Of a stretch of DNA of 64,000 nucleotides, positions 11,987 through 24,291 are shown one piece after another. The notes beneath the pieces were generated by a model. The model was given only the letters and a program-made list of their open reading frames with translations. It ran no database searches and was not told the origin of the DNA. The DNA lies in contig NC_135774.1 of assembly GCF_028453695.1 (NCBI RefSeq), forward strand, positions 23,746,001 to 23,810,000, given 5' to 3'. Position 1 is the first letter of the stretch; every line of letters begins with the position of its first letter. The position numbers and the translations under genes were made by a program. This DNA is from Augochlora pura (Eukaryota > Arthropoda > Insecta > Hymenoptera > Halictidae).

Positions 11987-13056
11987 AATTGCTATTCGTA
12001 GTATCATTAAAGTTTGACAAATTAATAAATCGTCACTGTAACAATAATTTATTTAGATAAATGAATGCATCGTAATTTATTTCGAAAAATAAATATTTTT
12101 TCCAATTTTTCAAGAAATCTACTAAAATCTGTAAAATTGAAATGAGCATAAGTTAAGTTTATCCTAATATGATAGTACGTATTACGAAGGATTTCACGCT
12201 CATACGATCGTATACAACTGCGAAATCAGACTATTCATATTTACATGGACAAAATTAATCCCACTGTTTAAGATCGCGGCCGTTCCAACAAAGCGTAACG
12301 TACGCACGCGCGCAGCTTCTTTGTAAAAATTAGAACCGCCGCGCAGGAGCTAAATTACCTCTCCCGTACACCTTTGTAGCACCGCGAGCCTCGCAGAATT
12401 ATGCGTGCTTTACTCATTGTTGTAATCCTCTAAGGACACGTACTTAGTTTTTCAAGTATGTAATTCGTGAGTAAATGTTTAAATGTAGTTGTGACAAAGT
12501 GAAACCAACGCTATATTGTTAATTTCCAAATTCTTAAAGGAGGCTGTTCTTTGCAATCACGACTGTATAGTTAGGTTATGTCATAGTTAGGTTATGTAGT
12601 TTGTTTTCAGACGACACGTGTGTAACGCTATTGTAAAAATCGACAAAGATTCGATGGCGTAGCTGAATAATTTCTCTGTTAATATTCAATCATTAAGCTT
12701 CGTTCGTTTATCAATATTTAATAATGTATTGTTCGATAATTTCTTGACACTTTTCTGCTTTGAAATCTTATGCTCGTAGAAGTCTTGATTTTTATTGGCA
12801 AAATACCGAGTCAAGTGCATTCTTAGTACTCTTTCGAAATAAAATTTATTTGACAAATGCAATTACTTTGTAATTGTCTTTACTTTGTAAAATTAATTTG
12901 TATAACCGAGACTCTACTGTATTATATTGGTATATTGGTATATTATACCAATTGGTGCTGAATTGTAGTTAAACATTTTCTCTATCATTTAAACGCTATC
13001 AATAAGTCAGTATTTATTGTCTTCCATTCAATAGTAATGCACAGTGTCACTCATAC
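11987..13056. other. Non-coding stretch
   Basis: Mostly AT-rich, with a small CpG-rich core at about 12270-12400. A TTGGTATATTGGTATATTATACCAATTGG-like local palindrome lies near 12928-12955. No gene was recognised. Confidence 0.4.
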
Positions 13057-13173
13057 GATATCGCTAGCATAATATTATTTTCGTATCATTGGCATAATAT
13101 TATGTTTGATATCATTGGCATAATATTATGTTTGATATCGCTGGCATAATATTATTTTTGATATCGCTGGCGC
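13057..13173. repeat. 26-bp tandem array, about 4.5 copies
   Basis: The unit is close to GATATCGCTGGCATAATA followed by TTATGTTT. Starts fall near 13057, 13083, 13108, 13134 and 13160. Units vary at the CGCTGG/CATTGG position. Confidence 0.85.
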
Positions 13174-13810
13174 TTCTTATTTATACAGTTAAATGATTAA
13201 AAATAAACTCGATTCGATGTAGATTTGTACCCAGATGAACTTCTCGGTTAGAGCGCTCGTGCTCTCGCGATTAGTTTGGATAACCGTGGTTCAGCAGTAC
13301 GCCATTCATGGGAACAGGGTAACGGAGATCCGCGCGCAACAATCGTGACGCTGCGAACCGTATCCTTGGTCAAGGCACGACGCGACGCCGCGGGTGTAAC
13401 TGTGACCCGACTTCTTCGACGACCGGCTACACTGTACTTACTTATGTAGGTCGTCCCGTGCCGGGTTCGCGTGTGCAAATACGCCTCGTGTGGAAATAAA
13501 TTTTCCAGGAAGGACTACCCGGTATGACGACAAGTCGGGCGCGTCAATACAGTACGCACTAATGTGCCGACGGTTTCGGTGCGCACGCCATCAGACATGG
13601 AAATATGTTCCCCGGAGACGTTCCGTAGGAGAGGTGTCGAAAGCGTGCTAAACAAATATTGCGAAAACCTGCGCGCGCGAAATATATCATTGGCGAGGTA
13701 AATAAATCTTGGCGGACGGGGCGAAGGTAATCCTCGAATGACACGGCCAACTGGCGAGGAGAGTAGTCGAGAATCGATTTGTTAGCGCTTTATGATTACC
13801 ATGGTATGGA
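13174..13810. other. CpG-rich block, no recognisable gene
   Basis: GC-rich from about 13230 to 13760. Short minus-strand open frames show no known domain. Confidence 0.4.
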
Positions 13811-14130
13811 ATGTGACATTAATTTTTACTTGGAAGTAGCCCAGTTTTGAAATAACTCCATACGAGGGAACTGTTCGAGTGGTTAGACGATTAAGAAAAG
13901 AATGTTTGCTGCAAAATGAAAAATTGATACTTAATGGCATGGCTAATTAATAGAATTAATACCAAAAAAATAGAATATGACAATAATTTTTACTTGGAAA
14001 TATCCTAGTTTTGAAATAACTCCATAAAAGGCAACAATTCCAGCGATTAGACGATTAAAGAAAGAATTTACGTTGCAAAATATAAATTGATGCTTCACGG
14101 CACGATAAATAACTACAACTTTTAACTTAT
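13811..14130. repeat. Two-copy direct repeat, about 166-bp period
   Basis: AATTTTTACTTGGAA, AGTTTTGAAATAACTCCATA and TTAGACGATTAA occur in the same order at about 13821-13895 and about 13986-14060. Confidence 0.8.
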
Positions 14131-15971
14131 AAATCATTCAGGAGTGAATTTGAAAAATATTCGCTCGGTGCAAACGCACCTTTATCACAGGACCTCTCGG
14201 TCGATAAATCAATATAGTCGACTTCTACATAACTAAATAATAGATAGCAGCGCTTAAATTAATCAAACGACTAAATAAAATTGTTCGGCTAGAGTAACTC
14301 CAAAAAGAAATTATTGCTATTTCTGACAAAAATATTGACTTTCTCCTTGCACGAAGCAATCCCGAAATAATAATCAATATTTTTATAAAATCGTTCGCGG
14401 ACGTAGTACGGCCAGAAAGTATGTACACAGAGATGTACTTGTATTTTTAGACTCGCTACATATCTATTGTCAGAATGTTTTCATTCGTGAGATACGCTGA
14501 GCGCCATTATTTTTTTCGGACACCGGCCCGTGTTTTCCATATTCACAGTTGCAGAATCTCGCTGCGAACACGCGAAAATAAATCCGGCGAAATAGTAATG
14601 TTCGTGGGAAATATTGACATCGAGGCCCGTTTAAAAAAAAAAAAATGCTCGACGCCATTAAAAACTTTACTTTCGTTGTTTGCTTTTTTGCACGCCTTCC
14701 CCCCCCCTCCCCCCAAAAAAAATTTGTCGATCTAATAAATCTAATGGAAGTTTGTTGCTCGAACGTCGCGTGTGAGCCAAAATAAATGTGCACGATGGCA
14801 AAGTATCGTATAAAGGAAATCACTTTGACAGCACATATAAGTGGTTGGAATAATTAAGACTGTAGATCAATTTCTATGAAATTATATGAAATATAAAGTT
14901 CATAAACAAAAGGGAAAATTCATAGTTGTGTAAAATTTAATAAAAAGGATTTACACGAGTTCTCTTATTAGAAGTAAAATTTTTATATGATTACTTAATT
15001 TATAATATTCATTCCGTATCACTGAAACAAAAGATCAGCGTTAAATTTTATTTTAAGAAATAAGTTTCGACAAATATTAATTCTAGATAAATTTTGCGAT
15101 ATAATCTTATAAATGCTTTATGAACTATGTAGTCGAATAATTAATTCACGTTGATCAATATAATAATGATAATAATAATAATAATGATGTATCACATCAT
15201 CTTTTGTAAATTGTTACACGACTTCTTAATCGTTTATATTCGTTGTCGTTGAATATTGCATGTTAATACTATTTATCGTTGCATAAAACATATTCAACAT
15301 TCCCCTGCCAATTCTGTGATAAATTACAAGGAAAATTAACATTTGCAAGACATCTGAAAGCCCTTCATAACCGCTTCATAAATATTAATATAAAAATGAT
15401 ACGATAAACGTTGATTGACTTGCGAGTTCATCGATCGGACAAGCATTTCGTTCAATGAACGTATCAACGAGTAAGCAGAAACCGTACAAGTACTTTACTG
15501 TATTATTAGTTCGCATCTCCGGAAAGCATTCAAAACGCGACGCTCGCTTTAAGCGGGCATTCCGCGCAATTAACGTACCGATGAAGAACTAGAAGCTAAA
15601 CGCCGCGGGATACGATAAATCGTCTCGGAGAGGGGGAGGAGGGAAACAATTAATGCAAAAATTTGGTTCCGCATAGTGTGCACGGAATTGCGCACACGGG
15701 CGACGATAGATCTCGCGGGACCCGGGCATGCGACCTGTGTTACTGTTATAAGTGGGATCCGGTTGTAAACATTCGCATAGTTCACGGTGCAATTTGTCGG
15801 CGTACGGGCCGTAGTAAAGTCGTTAATCGGGGCCCGGCTCCTGACCGTATGAATTTTCAAATAACAATGTCCCGTAACGACCGGCTGCCGCTGTTTATGC
15901 GCAAAATTTGCGCAATCGTATCGCTCGTTACCGGTATCTATCCGCTGGATCCGGCAAACGAGTCGATATTA
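14131..15971. other. Non-coding stretch
   Basis: Contains a C/A homopolymer tract at 14698-14722, an (ATA)n/GATAAT microsatellite near 15165-15187, and a CpG-rich block at 15530-15960 whose overlapping frames resemble no known protein. Confidence 0.45.
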
Positions 15972-17214
15972 TTAGGACCTTGAATAAGTTCTCGCTGTTT
16001 TCTTCCCAAAATAAAAGCTTTATTTCAAATATAACGTTCGAAATCAGTTCACTCAAAGTATTGTCCATTACCAGAGACCGCTTTCTCTCATTTTTCTGAC
16101 AGTAAAAGAATTCCGCGTCGGAAAAACAATTCGTCTTTTGAGGCAATCCATCAGTTGATTCATTTTTTAGTTTCTTCGTTAGAATGGAAGCACTGCTCAG
16201 CCAGGCCATGTGCCATCGATCGGAATAGGTGATAATCGGAAGGAGCTATGTCTGGTGAATACAGCGGGTGGAGTAGAACTTCCCATTTAAGCGTTTCCAG
16301 GTAGGTCTTCACTGGTTATGTGACATATGGCCGAGCTTTGTCGCGTAACAAAATGCCTTTGTCGTGTCTCTGCTCGTATAGCGGTCGCTTTTCTTTTACG
16401 GCTCGACTCAAACGCATCAATTGAAGTCGATAGCGATTTCCCGTAATAGTTTCATTCAGTTTGAGCAGCTCATAATAAATTACACCCTTCTGATCCCACC
16501 AAATGCAGAGAAGAAGCTTCGAGCCATGGATATTTGGTTTTGCAGACGATGTTGATGCATGGCCGGGCTTGCCCACGATTTTTTACGCTTTGGATTATCG
16601 TAATGAATTCACTTTTCATCGCCATTGACTTTTTTTGATTGGTGCAAAACATCTTTTCTGCTGTTGAAGCAGTAGTGTCAGACATCAGAAAGCGCCGTTC
16701 AACGTCTCCCGGCTTCAATTCATACGGCACTCAATATCCCTGCTTCTGCATCATTCCTAACCCTTTTAAAAGTTTTGAAATTGTTGACGCATCTAATTGT
16801 AATATTTTTCCAAACTCTGCTAGCGTCTGACATGGGTCTTCATCAAACAATTCCTCCAATTCTTCGTCTTTAAACTTTGTCGGTGAGTCAGAACGTTCCT
16901 TATCCTCAAGTTCAAGATTATTATTTTTGAAGCGTCGAAAGTATGTCTCAACAAGAAGTCTGTGTCCTTCAGATGCATATATCTTTTGACTAAAGTAGTG
17001 CTATAAAATTCTCCGCAATACCATTTTATTCGGCACAAAAGTAGACATCTTCAGAACCAATAAACAAAGTGGTTGACACTATAGTGAACGATCATACACA
17101 GAAAAAGGTAACATACAGTACTCTTGCCCGTGAGTCGCCATTAGAAATTCCATGCACCGAGTACTATTAATACTGTATTTCGAGAAACAGCGAGAACATA
17201 TTCAAAGACTTCGT
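15972..17214 (-). mobile_element. Full-length, inactive mariner element
   Basis: The element spans about 1.24 kb, normal for mariner. Its ends form imperfect inverted repeats: left TTAGGACCTTGAATAAGTTC then TCGCTGTTTTC; the right end at 17183-17214, inverted, contains GTCTTTGAATATGTTCTCGCTG. Flanking TA dinucleotides fit mariner target duplication. The transposase reads on the minus strand and is broken by frameshifts and stops, so the copy cannot move itself. The terminal repeats have diverged from each other, indicating an old insertion. Confidence 0.88.
16049..17048 (-). pseudogene. Mariner transposase pseudogene
   Basis: The frame opens at the ATG at 17048 (MSTFVPNKMVLRRIL) and ends with QYFE and a TGA at 16049. 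This is about 1,000 bp, close to the usual roughly 345 codons. In order I can read the N-terminal helix-turn-helix region with DKERSDSPTKFKDEELEELF, the linker VPYELKPGDVERRF, then NGDEK (first catalytic Asp), IHGSKLLLCIWWDQKGVIYY, LRDKARPYV (second Asp) and SPDIAPSDYHLF (third Asp). The last two are 34 residues apart, the mariner D,D34D spacing. In-frame stops (for example the Trp after GDEK is TGA) and at least two frameshifts kill it. The fold and chemistry are those of cut-and-paste DDE transposases. Short open pieces remain at 16316-16576, 16470-16730 and 16820-17038. Confidence 0.9.
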
Positions 17215-17821
17215 ATAATCGCGAAACGCGGAAACCGCGAGCGGTTATTTAGGAAAAAGACGCGGCGGCGGCGCGGGTTACGGCGATAGCGTTCGTCAAT
17301 CCGCGGTGCAATCGACAGTTCCGCTCGCGAGCGGCGCATGTAACTGAGATAATAAAAGAGAGTTACGATTGTTGTTAACTGGCCGGGTCTACGTGTTTTT
17401 TCAAAGGGCCGGTAGATTACATTGAAATTCGTCGACGCGTCTTCCGTGTCCGCTCGTTTGTAAGCCGGGACAGTTTCTACGGTAACGTTTATTGACAATT
17501 TATGATATTGTGGCGTTTAGGGATTGATTTACCTGCGCGGCTGACCTGAATTTTCATTTCGATCTCTTGTCACTGTGCGCCGCGTTAGTCGTAACCGTTC
17601 GTTTATCCGCGATTTATCGTTTTTATTTTTATGGTACGACCGGAATCGACGGTCTTTTCGAAGCGGAATTTCCGCCTAATACCGGACCCGCATTGTGTTT
17701 CAATTACATGGTGATTTAGATGCATTGCAGTTCAGTTGCGATAGTGAAACCTTTTAGTTAATGCGAATTTTAAATATTTTATTTATCCGTGTAATTCGAA
17801 TGCACCGAAGTGGAATGCAAC
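17215..17821. other. Non-coding; CpG-rich at first
   Basis: A GC-rich segment at 17215-17700 fades into AT-rich sequence. Nothing was recognised. Confidence 0.4.
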
Positions 17822-17948
17822 AGGAATATAATATAACTTAAATGTAATGTAACTAAAATATAATGCAACTGAAATATAATGCAACTGAAATATAATGCAA
17901 CTGAAATATAATGCAACTGAAATATAATGCGACAAAAATATAATGTAC
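17822..17948. repeat. 16-bp tandem array
   Basis: The unit GAAATATAATGCAACT is repeated about eight times; the central five copies are identical and the outer ones diverged, as expected from slippage at the array centre. Confidence 0.9.
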
Positions 17949-20274
17949 ATAATTGGAATAAAGTTGTTCAAAACGCAGACTACAGCTTCGAAGATATCAG
18001 ATACATTTTGTTTTTTTTTTCGTATATTAATTTTCTCTTTAATTTCACTTCAATCGCATCGTAATTGATAATTAATGTAATGTAATTACTATTTACTTTT
18101 TCAATTGCACTTCAGTTGCAATTACGAACTACATTGCAATTAAACTGTATTGAATACGAATTGCACTGCAATTGAACTATAATATAATTCAATTACTTTT
18201 TAATTCTAATTTCTTGACTAATTCAAGTAATTATATCACCTCGAGATTCGGCGCAACGCTGCTTACAAAATTGATTTTTAACCAATTCAATCGCCATGCC
18301 ACTGGTACATGGTGGTCACAATTATTTCTCCAAGTTAAATATTAATTTTCGCGATCATATGCATTAAATTCGACAAATTAATGCAAAATGCAGACGGGTT
18401 GAAAGAGCGTTCGACGTTACACGCCTCGAATCGTCAGTTTCCATTTCATTAAATAAATCACGGAATTTCACGGGAAATTTCATGGAATTCTTGAGGCTGT
18501 CGGCTCGGCAGTCAAAAGTACGATCGCAGCAACCTACACACATTTTCCACGGGGATCGCAACAGCTAACCCCCGGCGAAGTTTATTTCCCCGTCATTGTT
18601 TCCGTTCCCCTTAATGCGAGGCTTGAGATTTTTACCGCGGTCGGTGGCAAAGGTAAGATGAAAGGGCCACGAGGTATTTAATTATACACGATCGCAGACG
18701 CAGATTTCGAATATTTCCAGCAACTCGTTCGGCCGACAATGTTTCCCCGGGAAACGTTAAATTACTTTCCAAGAAGACGACTCCAAGGAAACCGCATGTT
18801 GCAAATTCTATTTACCGGAGTGGTCTCTCCGGCCGCGATGCCGAGATGAATAAGGAACTAGAATGCAGTTTGCAAATAAACATTCTGTGCCGCCCGCGAA
18901 GCATCGTCTTCTTGAAGAGAGAGAAAAAAAAGAGAAAGAAAAGAAAGGAAAGAGAACGCTGACAAATGGGGTATGGCGGCAAAACGAGAGAGGGCGGACC
19001 AGAAAGAAAGGAAACAGAGAGAAATATTAGTACACTAGGAATATATGTCCCGCGCCGTTACGTTATGTAGAATAGCGGGTCTTGAACTTTTTCCACTTCA
19101 TAATTCACTGGTCTTCCTGCCGGTGTTTTTTAAGATCTCTATATCACGGCGGGTACAGTCGGTTTTTATTCGGAACCTCGGAGTCGCGTAACTAAACTCC
19201 AACCGTGACTGTCTCTCTTTCTTGGCGCAAGAAGCCACCGAGTCAAATGCTGCAATACTTAGGACCACGAATTATTTTCATATTTGTATTTTTATGCGTC
19301 CAGCAATCCTTCCAGCTGAAGATAAAACGTTCCCGCGGCAATCCTACAGTCGGAGACAAAAGCAAGCGAGCGAGTAGAGATCGGCGAAATTTAACCCCCT
19401 TGAGATTGTAATTCAATTTCTGTGGACTCGATGATTTTGATTAGAATACATTTAATGGTGCATCGAACGAAAAGGTTTCGCCAGCTGAGCATGCCTCTAA
19501 TTGGTCAATGGTTTTCGTTAATAACTCAAACATGCACTGATGAGCCTGCAATGCATATTGGGGAGTGTTTCAAAATTTATCATACTGTACAAAATTATAA
19601 ACAATAATATATTGATTTTCTTGCAAATTTACATTCCTCGATCTCAACCAATTTATATAAGACCAATATCATTATAATACGTTAGTTAGTTCCAAAATTA
19701 TAATAAATAATACGGGCGTTTGTAAATGTTTGTTTCTGCCGTAAAGTGGCGCCGAGTAGCTGGTAGCCAATGTCCAAAATCGTTCGGAGTGCAAAGGGTT
19801 AATATTCGTCCCGCGTAAATTGGTATCGGCCGAGAAAAGTACGCCCGTTATAGATCACAGGATGGTAAGGTTCCTCAGGAGGCATCGAAATCGCACCCGG
19901 GTAACGATTCCGCGCTTCTTTTTTGTTCGATCCCGTACCGAGCCTATTAAAACGACTTCGAGAGATCGAACCGCGCGGCCGGCAGAATTTATAGTGGCTC
20001 ACGAACGCCTCCACGCAGTCGGAGATACGTTGATTGGTCTTATTACAGGACGCGGATATCGAACGGAAATATCAGCGATAGCGACGCTTCTTTCGCGCAA
20101 ATAACACCGGCGTAGGATAAAGTGACGCGGAAGCAGATCCTGCATCGTAAGCTGCACGAACCTGTTTCCGCGGACAGGATTCTACAAGAAATACTATTTT
20201 GTGGAATCGTTATACTAGGATTTTTCTTAGTATGCAATCTACTAGTATATATATGTGAAATATATGTTTAACTA
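17949..20274. other. Non-coding stretch
   Basis: Contains scattered AATTGCA-type words at 18050-18190, a CpG-rich block at 18530-19200 including a GA-rich run near 18917-18955, and another CpG-rich block at 19740-20200. At 19799-19802 a family B-like right end (CGGAGTGCAAAGGGTTAA) is preserved without a clear left partner. No gene was recognised. Confidence 0.45.
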
Positions 20275-20636
20275 GATAAATATACGTGAAATTGTTGTTC
20301 ATTTTCTAAGGGGAATAGTGTCATTTGAATAATTTAATATGTGCAGTAAGAAATTTTCTTTTTATGGATATTATTCTATAATATATAGTTTTGTATATAA
20401 TATACACAAATATATATAAAATTGTTGTCCTACAATTTTCTAAGGGCAACAGTTTCAGTTTGACAATTTAAAGTGTAGAATAAGAAATTTTCTTTCCATG
20501 TAGATAATATTCTATAATACATATAATTTCGTATACAATGTACAGTAATATATCTAAAATCGTTATTTCACGATTTACTAAGTGAAATTTTATTTTGTCA
20601 ACTTGAAATATGAGAATAAGAAATTTTTAACCTCAT
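20275..20636. repeat. Three-copy direct repeat, about 130-bp period
   Basis: AAATTGTTGTTC...TTTTCTAAGG, then AATAAGAAATTTTCTTT and ATTCTATAATA recur with starts near 20290, 20420 and 20555. The third copy is the most diverged. Confidence 0.75.
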
Positions 20637-20732
20637 CGTAACACTGGACGAGAAATCTCGTCTCACCATTGACAAATTAAAGTTTTCGACGAAATTTCTT
20701 GCGTCCCAGCACCAATGATTTTATTTCACACT

Positions 20733-20800
20733 GTCAGTCACCGAAGACTGACGCGCGGTCTGAACGGAGAGTTCGGTGTCAGTCACCGAAGACTGACGCG
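20733..20800. repeat. Duplicated 23-bp palindrome-bearing repeat
   Basis: GTCAGTCACCGAAGACTGAC followed by GCG occurs at 20733 and identically at 20778. Its core GTCAGTC...GACTGAC is self-complementary, so each copy can form a short hairpin. The pair lies inside a 190-bp interval (20627-20816) that begins TTAACC and ends GCGTTAA and also holds GACGAGAAATCTCGTC. It may be a further TTAA element, but I cannot show matching ends. Confidence 0.6.
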
Positions 20801-20816
20801 CCACTCAACGCGTTAA

Positions 20817-21955
20817 ATGCATCGAATCCGTAGTCTCTTGTCATGTCAGAAACCTGTGAGCAGCGAATTAAAATTAATCGTTCTCCGTCTCGTTTAATGA
20901 ACGCGCGAAGAACGCAAGTTCGTCGGGCATTCTTACGCGATTCGCGAGCGTTACGGAACGCAGCTAATTCCGCGCGAGTGTTGCAAGTTCCCAGCAGTTT
21001 TGGGACCGGCCTCGCGCGAACCTCCGAATGAAATTGATATTGAAGTTTACGAAGTATCCCGGAACTCTTTTTGAAAACAAGCCGCGCGCGCTCGGCGGAG
21101 GAATCCCCGAAACTTTAATTGTTGGCCGGTATAGGAACCGGGAAGTAGAAGAAACAGAACGCAACGGTTGGCTCCGGATGCCCGGCAACTTCTCGGAACT
21201 GTTAAATTGCTTTAGCCCGGCGCCGGGCAATGCATCAATTGATTAGAAGTCACCGGAGTCCGCGTGCAGGTTTTCACGAAAACTACGCGGCCCCTTGCTC
21301 CCCTTCCTCTCCTGATCGCGAGCACGAAGTCTCGGATCTATTTGTCTCGGCGCAGGCGTCGACGTCGCATACGCAAGAGAGTCGTCCTCTTACTTCCGCA
21401 TTGAAATCACGTTTGACTAGACACAATCGAGTCAAGCACCGAAAGTGAAATAAAACGAAATGTCGGGGTGAACGCGGTCGATTCAAGTTCGGCGAAAAAA
21501 AGAAAGGAAAGGGAAACGGGGGCAACAATAAAAACAACAAGAACAACAACAAAAAAGAGAAGAATCGGCGAAAAGGAAAAAAAAGATCGCCGGCCCGGAG
21601 ACTCCATTCTCTCATCCAATTTACCGATTTAACCCTTTCGAGCACGCCGTTTCCCGTACCGACGCGACGCCGGACAATGGAAAAACAATTTGGATGGTAT
21701 TGTTTTTCCGTTTTATATGCCACTAATGTCACAATGTCCCCTCGTTCGATTAGAATGCCCCGGCAGATTTGCATCGCGGGGAAAACGAGCCAATTACGCT
21801 GTAACGTTCTATTGTTTGTCCCCGATGTCGTGCCGACTCATTTTTCATTGGATTTTCGGTGCGTCGACGATCGATCGATCATTTTCGCCCGGATTACGGT
21901 ATCGCGGCTACTGTTTTCGGCCGGTTTAATTGGTAATTTCGGGCATTCCCGTTTA
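20817..21955. other. CpG-rich block, no recognisable gene
   Basis: GC-rich with open frames on both strands (for example 163 codons minus at 21283-21774, which reads through a purine-rich low-complexity tract at 21490-21590). No known domain was recognised. A family B-like left end (TTAACCCTTTCGAGCACG) lies at 21630 without a partner. Confidence 0.45.
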
Positions 21956-22236
21956 CAGTCAGCCCCATGAGTATTCGTATCCTCATTGCTTATAAGAGAA
22001 ATCCGTCGAAATTAAGGCACGCATGTAAGATTTTGCAATAAACTTTTTATTATGAATGAACACATGTATAAAGTTTATTTATACCAAATTATAACAAAAT
22101 TGATCAACTAATAACAAGAATATATTGATTTTACTCCTCTCAGTACGTAATAGCAGCAAAATTTTACATGCATCCGCTGATTTCAACAGATTTCTCTCAT
22201 AAACAACGAGGGTACGAATACTTATGGGACTGACTG
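21956..22236. mobile_element. Tc1-like MITE
   Basis: A 281-bp element flanked by TA on both sides. The left end CAGTCAGCCCCATGAGTATT is the inverse of the right end (inverted: CAGTCAGTCCCATAAGTATT), and similarity extends about 30 bases to the CCTC/GAGG boundary and beyond into AAGAGAAATC. CAGT-type ends with TA targets are typical of Tc1-like elements. There is no transposase, so it would depend on one supplied elsewhere. A related end is at 25974. Confidence 0.85.
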
Positions 22237-22238
22237 TA

Positions 22239-23184
22239 GCTTAGAAATTATTTTGCCCAGTAGCCCGGGATTCCAATCGGCACACGTTATCGTTCCAATT
22301 GCTCCCGGAGTTTTTGCCGGTGTATTCTGCTTAGTCGCGTGGATCAATAATGAAATTGCCCGTTTAAACGAGTTTAGGTTTTCAGACGTTAATTACTTTA
22401 CTGCTTAATTATGCGGCCGTACGAATCACAGCCGTCGCTCCTACGAACGAACACGGGACAAATATGGTGGCGAACAATTATTCATGAAAGGTAAATTCAA
22501 TGCTACCGACATATTATGAATATTTCCGTTTCGGGTTGCTTGTATCGATCTGACAGTTATCGATGGCGTTCGATTGCAACCGAATTTCCCCTAGAACGTC
22601 GCTTCGGCACGGCAACGGCGATTATAAATGTTTAAATCGCTTGCTCGTCGATGCAAATCGTTATTGGAATTCGCTCGACGTCTTTTGCAATTCTCCTCGC
22701 TTCATTTAAACATTTTGCCATCACTATTGATGGCTCGCGGCCCTCCTTAATTCTTGATGTTATTTTCATGACCACTATTATTATTATTCTTATATTGGTA
22801 CTATTATTATTCTTATCATCGTTATTAGTACATTACTTCTACTATTTCTGTTATTATTATAAATGATACACATATTATCTATATGAGTTATTATATGGCT
22901 ATATATATATTATATATTGTATTTTAATTTCATATTTTTTATATTATATATATTATATAATATATAGCTACTATAAAATTCTCTACTACAAAAGGTACAC
23001 CCCCGTTGACATTAATCTTTTAGACAGGGCTGGATTTTGCGCGAATGATATTTTTCATTACTAAATTATCATTTTCGTTAATATATGTATATATTTGTTT
23101 GGTATAGTTATATATAATATTAGCTATATATATATCCTTTTCTTAATCTATTGTATACATACACTTTCACTTTAATCGTTTACT
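22239..23184. other. Non-coding; AT microsatellites
   Basis: A moderately GC-rich start is followed by (TTA)n-type sequence at 22780-22860 and long TATATA/ATATAT palindromic sequence at 22890-22975 and 23085-23135. No gene was recognised. Confidence 0.5.
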
Positions 23185-23658
23185 TTAACCCCTTGCACTC
23201 CAGACCATTTAAAGCCTAAATCTAAAATAGCTATTTTAACCATCTGCATTTCCATTTTATATAACTTGGTATAATTTATTAATATGAAATTGAGTCTAAT
23301 GAATCATAAAACTGTTACGCTTTTAACAATCTTTCAAATACAAGAGACTTCAACCCTTTGCACACGAGTGGCGCCTCTGAAGCGCCAATGAAAATTGTTA
23401 TACAATTAACAAAATAATGTTGACATTATTAAAGACCCTTCTGTTAAAAACGTAACAGTTTTACGAGTCACAAGATTCAATTCCACATACATAAATTGTA
23501 CTAGGTACTATACTATACTGCTGGCCAAAATAGCAATTCTGGATCTAAGCTTAAAATGCTACCGAGTGCAAAGGGTTAATAACGTGAAAATTATTTTGGA
23601 AACGATATAACGATTTTCATCGGCGCCTCAGAGTCACCATTCGAGTGCGAAGAGTCAA
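23185..23658 (-). mobile_element. Family B TTAA element (outer), split by another copy
   Basis: Starts TTAACCCCTTGCACTCCAG at 23185 and ends CCATTCGAGTGCGAAGAGTC at about 23658 (terminal TTAA mutated to TCAA). In this orientation the GGCGCC-bearing end is on the right (near 23622). The element is interrupted at 23350-23579 by a second family B copy in the opposite orientation; joining the flanks restores a roughly 244-bp family B arrangement. It is therefore older than its insert. Confidence 0.75.
23350..23579 (+). mobile_element. Family B TTAA element (inner, nested)
   Basis: Complete 230-bp copy: left end AACCCTTTGCACACGAGTGG with GGCGCCTCTGAAGCGCC just inside, right end CCGAGTGCAAAGGGTTAA. 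The left TTAA has become TCAA. It lies inside an inverted copy of its own family. It has no coding capacity. Confidence 0.82.
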
Positions 23659-24247
23659 AGAAAACATTTTACGACTCGCTGATCTCGCAAGATCCGCGCG
23701 GAATCGTGTTCGAAGACGCGGCAAGAACGAATCTCGCCGCCGCAAAGAAAACGTGCCTTCGACAAAAGAGACGTTCTTACGTTTCCGAATGAAATCTCGA
23801 ACGCATTTGCTTAATCAAAAGGCTAACGAGATCTTTTGTCCGCCGACAAAGTTTGTCGTCCGGCCGCGGACACGAAAGCAGGCCGCCGCGATACGTCTCG
23901 GTGCCGCGAAACGGTTTCGCGCGTTATTACGTCGCGGTAAAAAGACGGAAAAATAGGGCGGCGTGTTTTCTTTGAGCGCGGGGACACGGCGCCGTAATGG
24001 AATTCCGCACGCGTTTACGTTCGCTCGCCCTCTATCGTCGCGAGGGGAGGCGCCGGCGACGATCGAGGTAATTGCCGCGCGGTGCCGGGAAATTTTCGGG
24101 AAAACTCGGGGGCGCGTGGGCGGCCTCTTTGAGGGGCGCTTTCGAATTCTAAAAGCCGTTGCGGCGCCGCGCGGGCACGATCGGTCGACGAAACGCTTCC
24201 TTTCGAGTCGTTTCACTTTTGTTCGACTGCGTAGACGTCGGATAGGG
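23659..24247. other. CpG-rich block, no recognisable gene
   Basis: Strongly CpG-rich with Arg-rich open frames on both strands, for example minus 23815-24216. The 210-codon plus frame from 23963 runs into the heptamer minisatellite. No domain was recognised. Confidence 0.45.
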
Positions 24248-24287
24248 TCACGTCAACGTCAACGTCAACGTCAACATCAACTTCAAC
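24248..24287. repeat. 6-bp (GTCAAC)n array
   Basis: About six to seven units of CGTCAA/ATCAA/TTCAA directly precede the GGGATAT array. Confidence 0.8.
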
Positions 24288-24291
24288 TTCC

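Noticed and set aside
12565..12600. Two GTTAGGTTATGT words suggesting telomeric repeats
   Set aside because: Only two irregular copies, not a TTAGG array.
21283..21774. 163-codon minus-strand frame with Phe/Leu-rich membrane-like stretch
   Set aside because: The hydrophobic stretch is the reverse translation of a purine-rich low-complexity tract, not a membrane protein signature.
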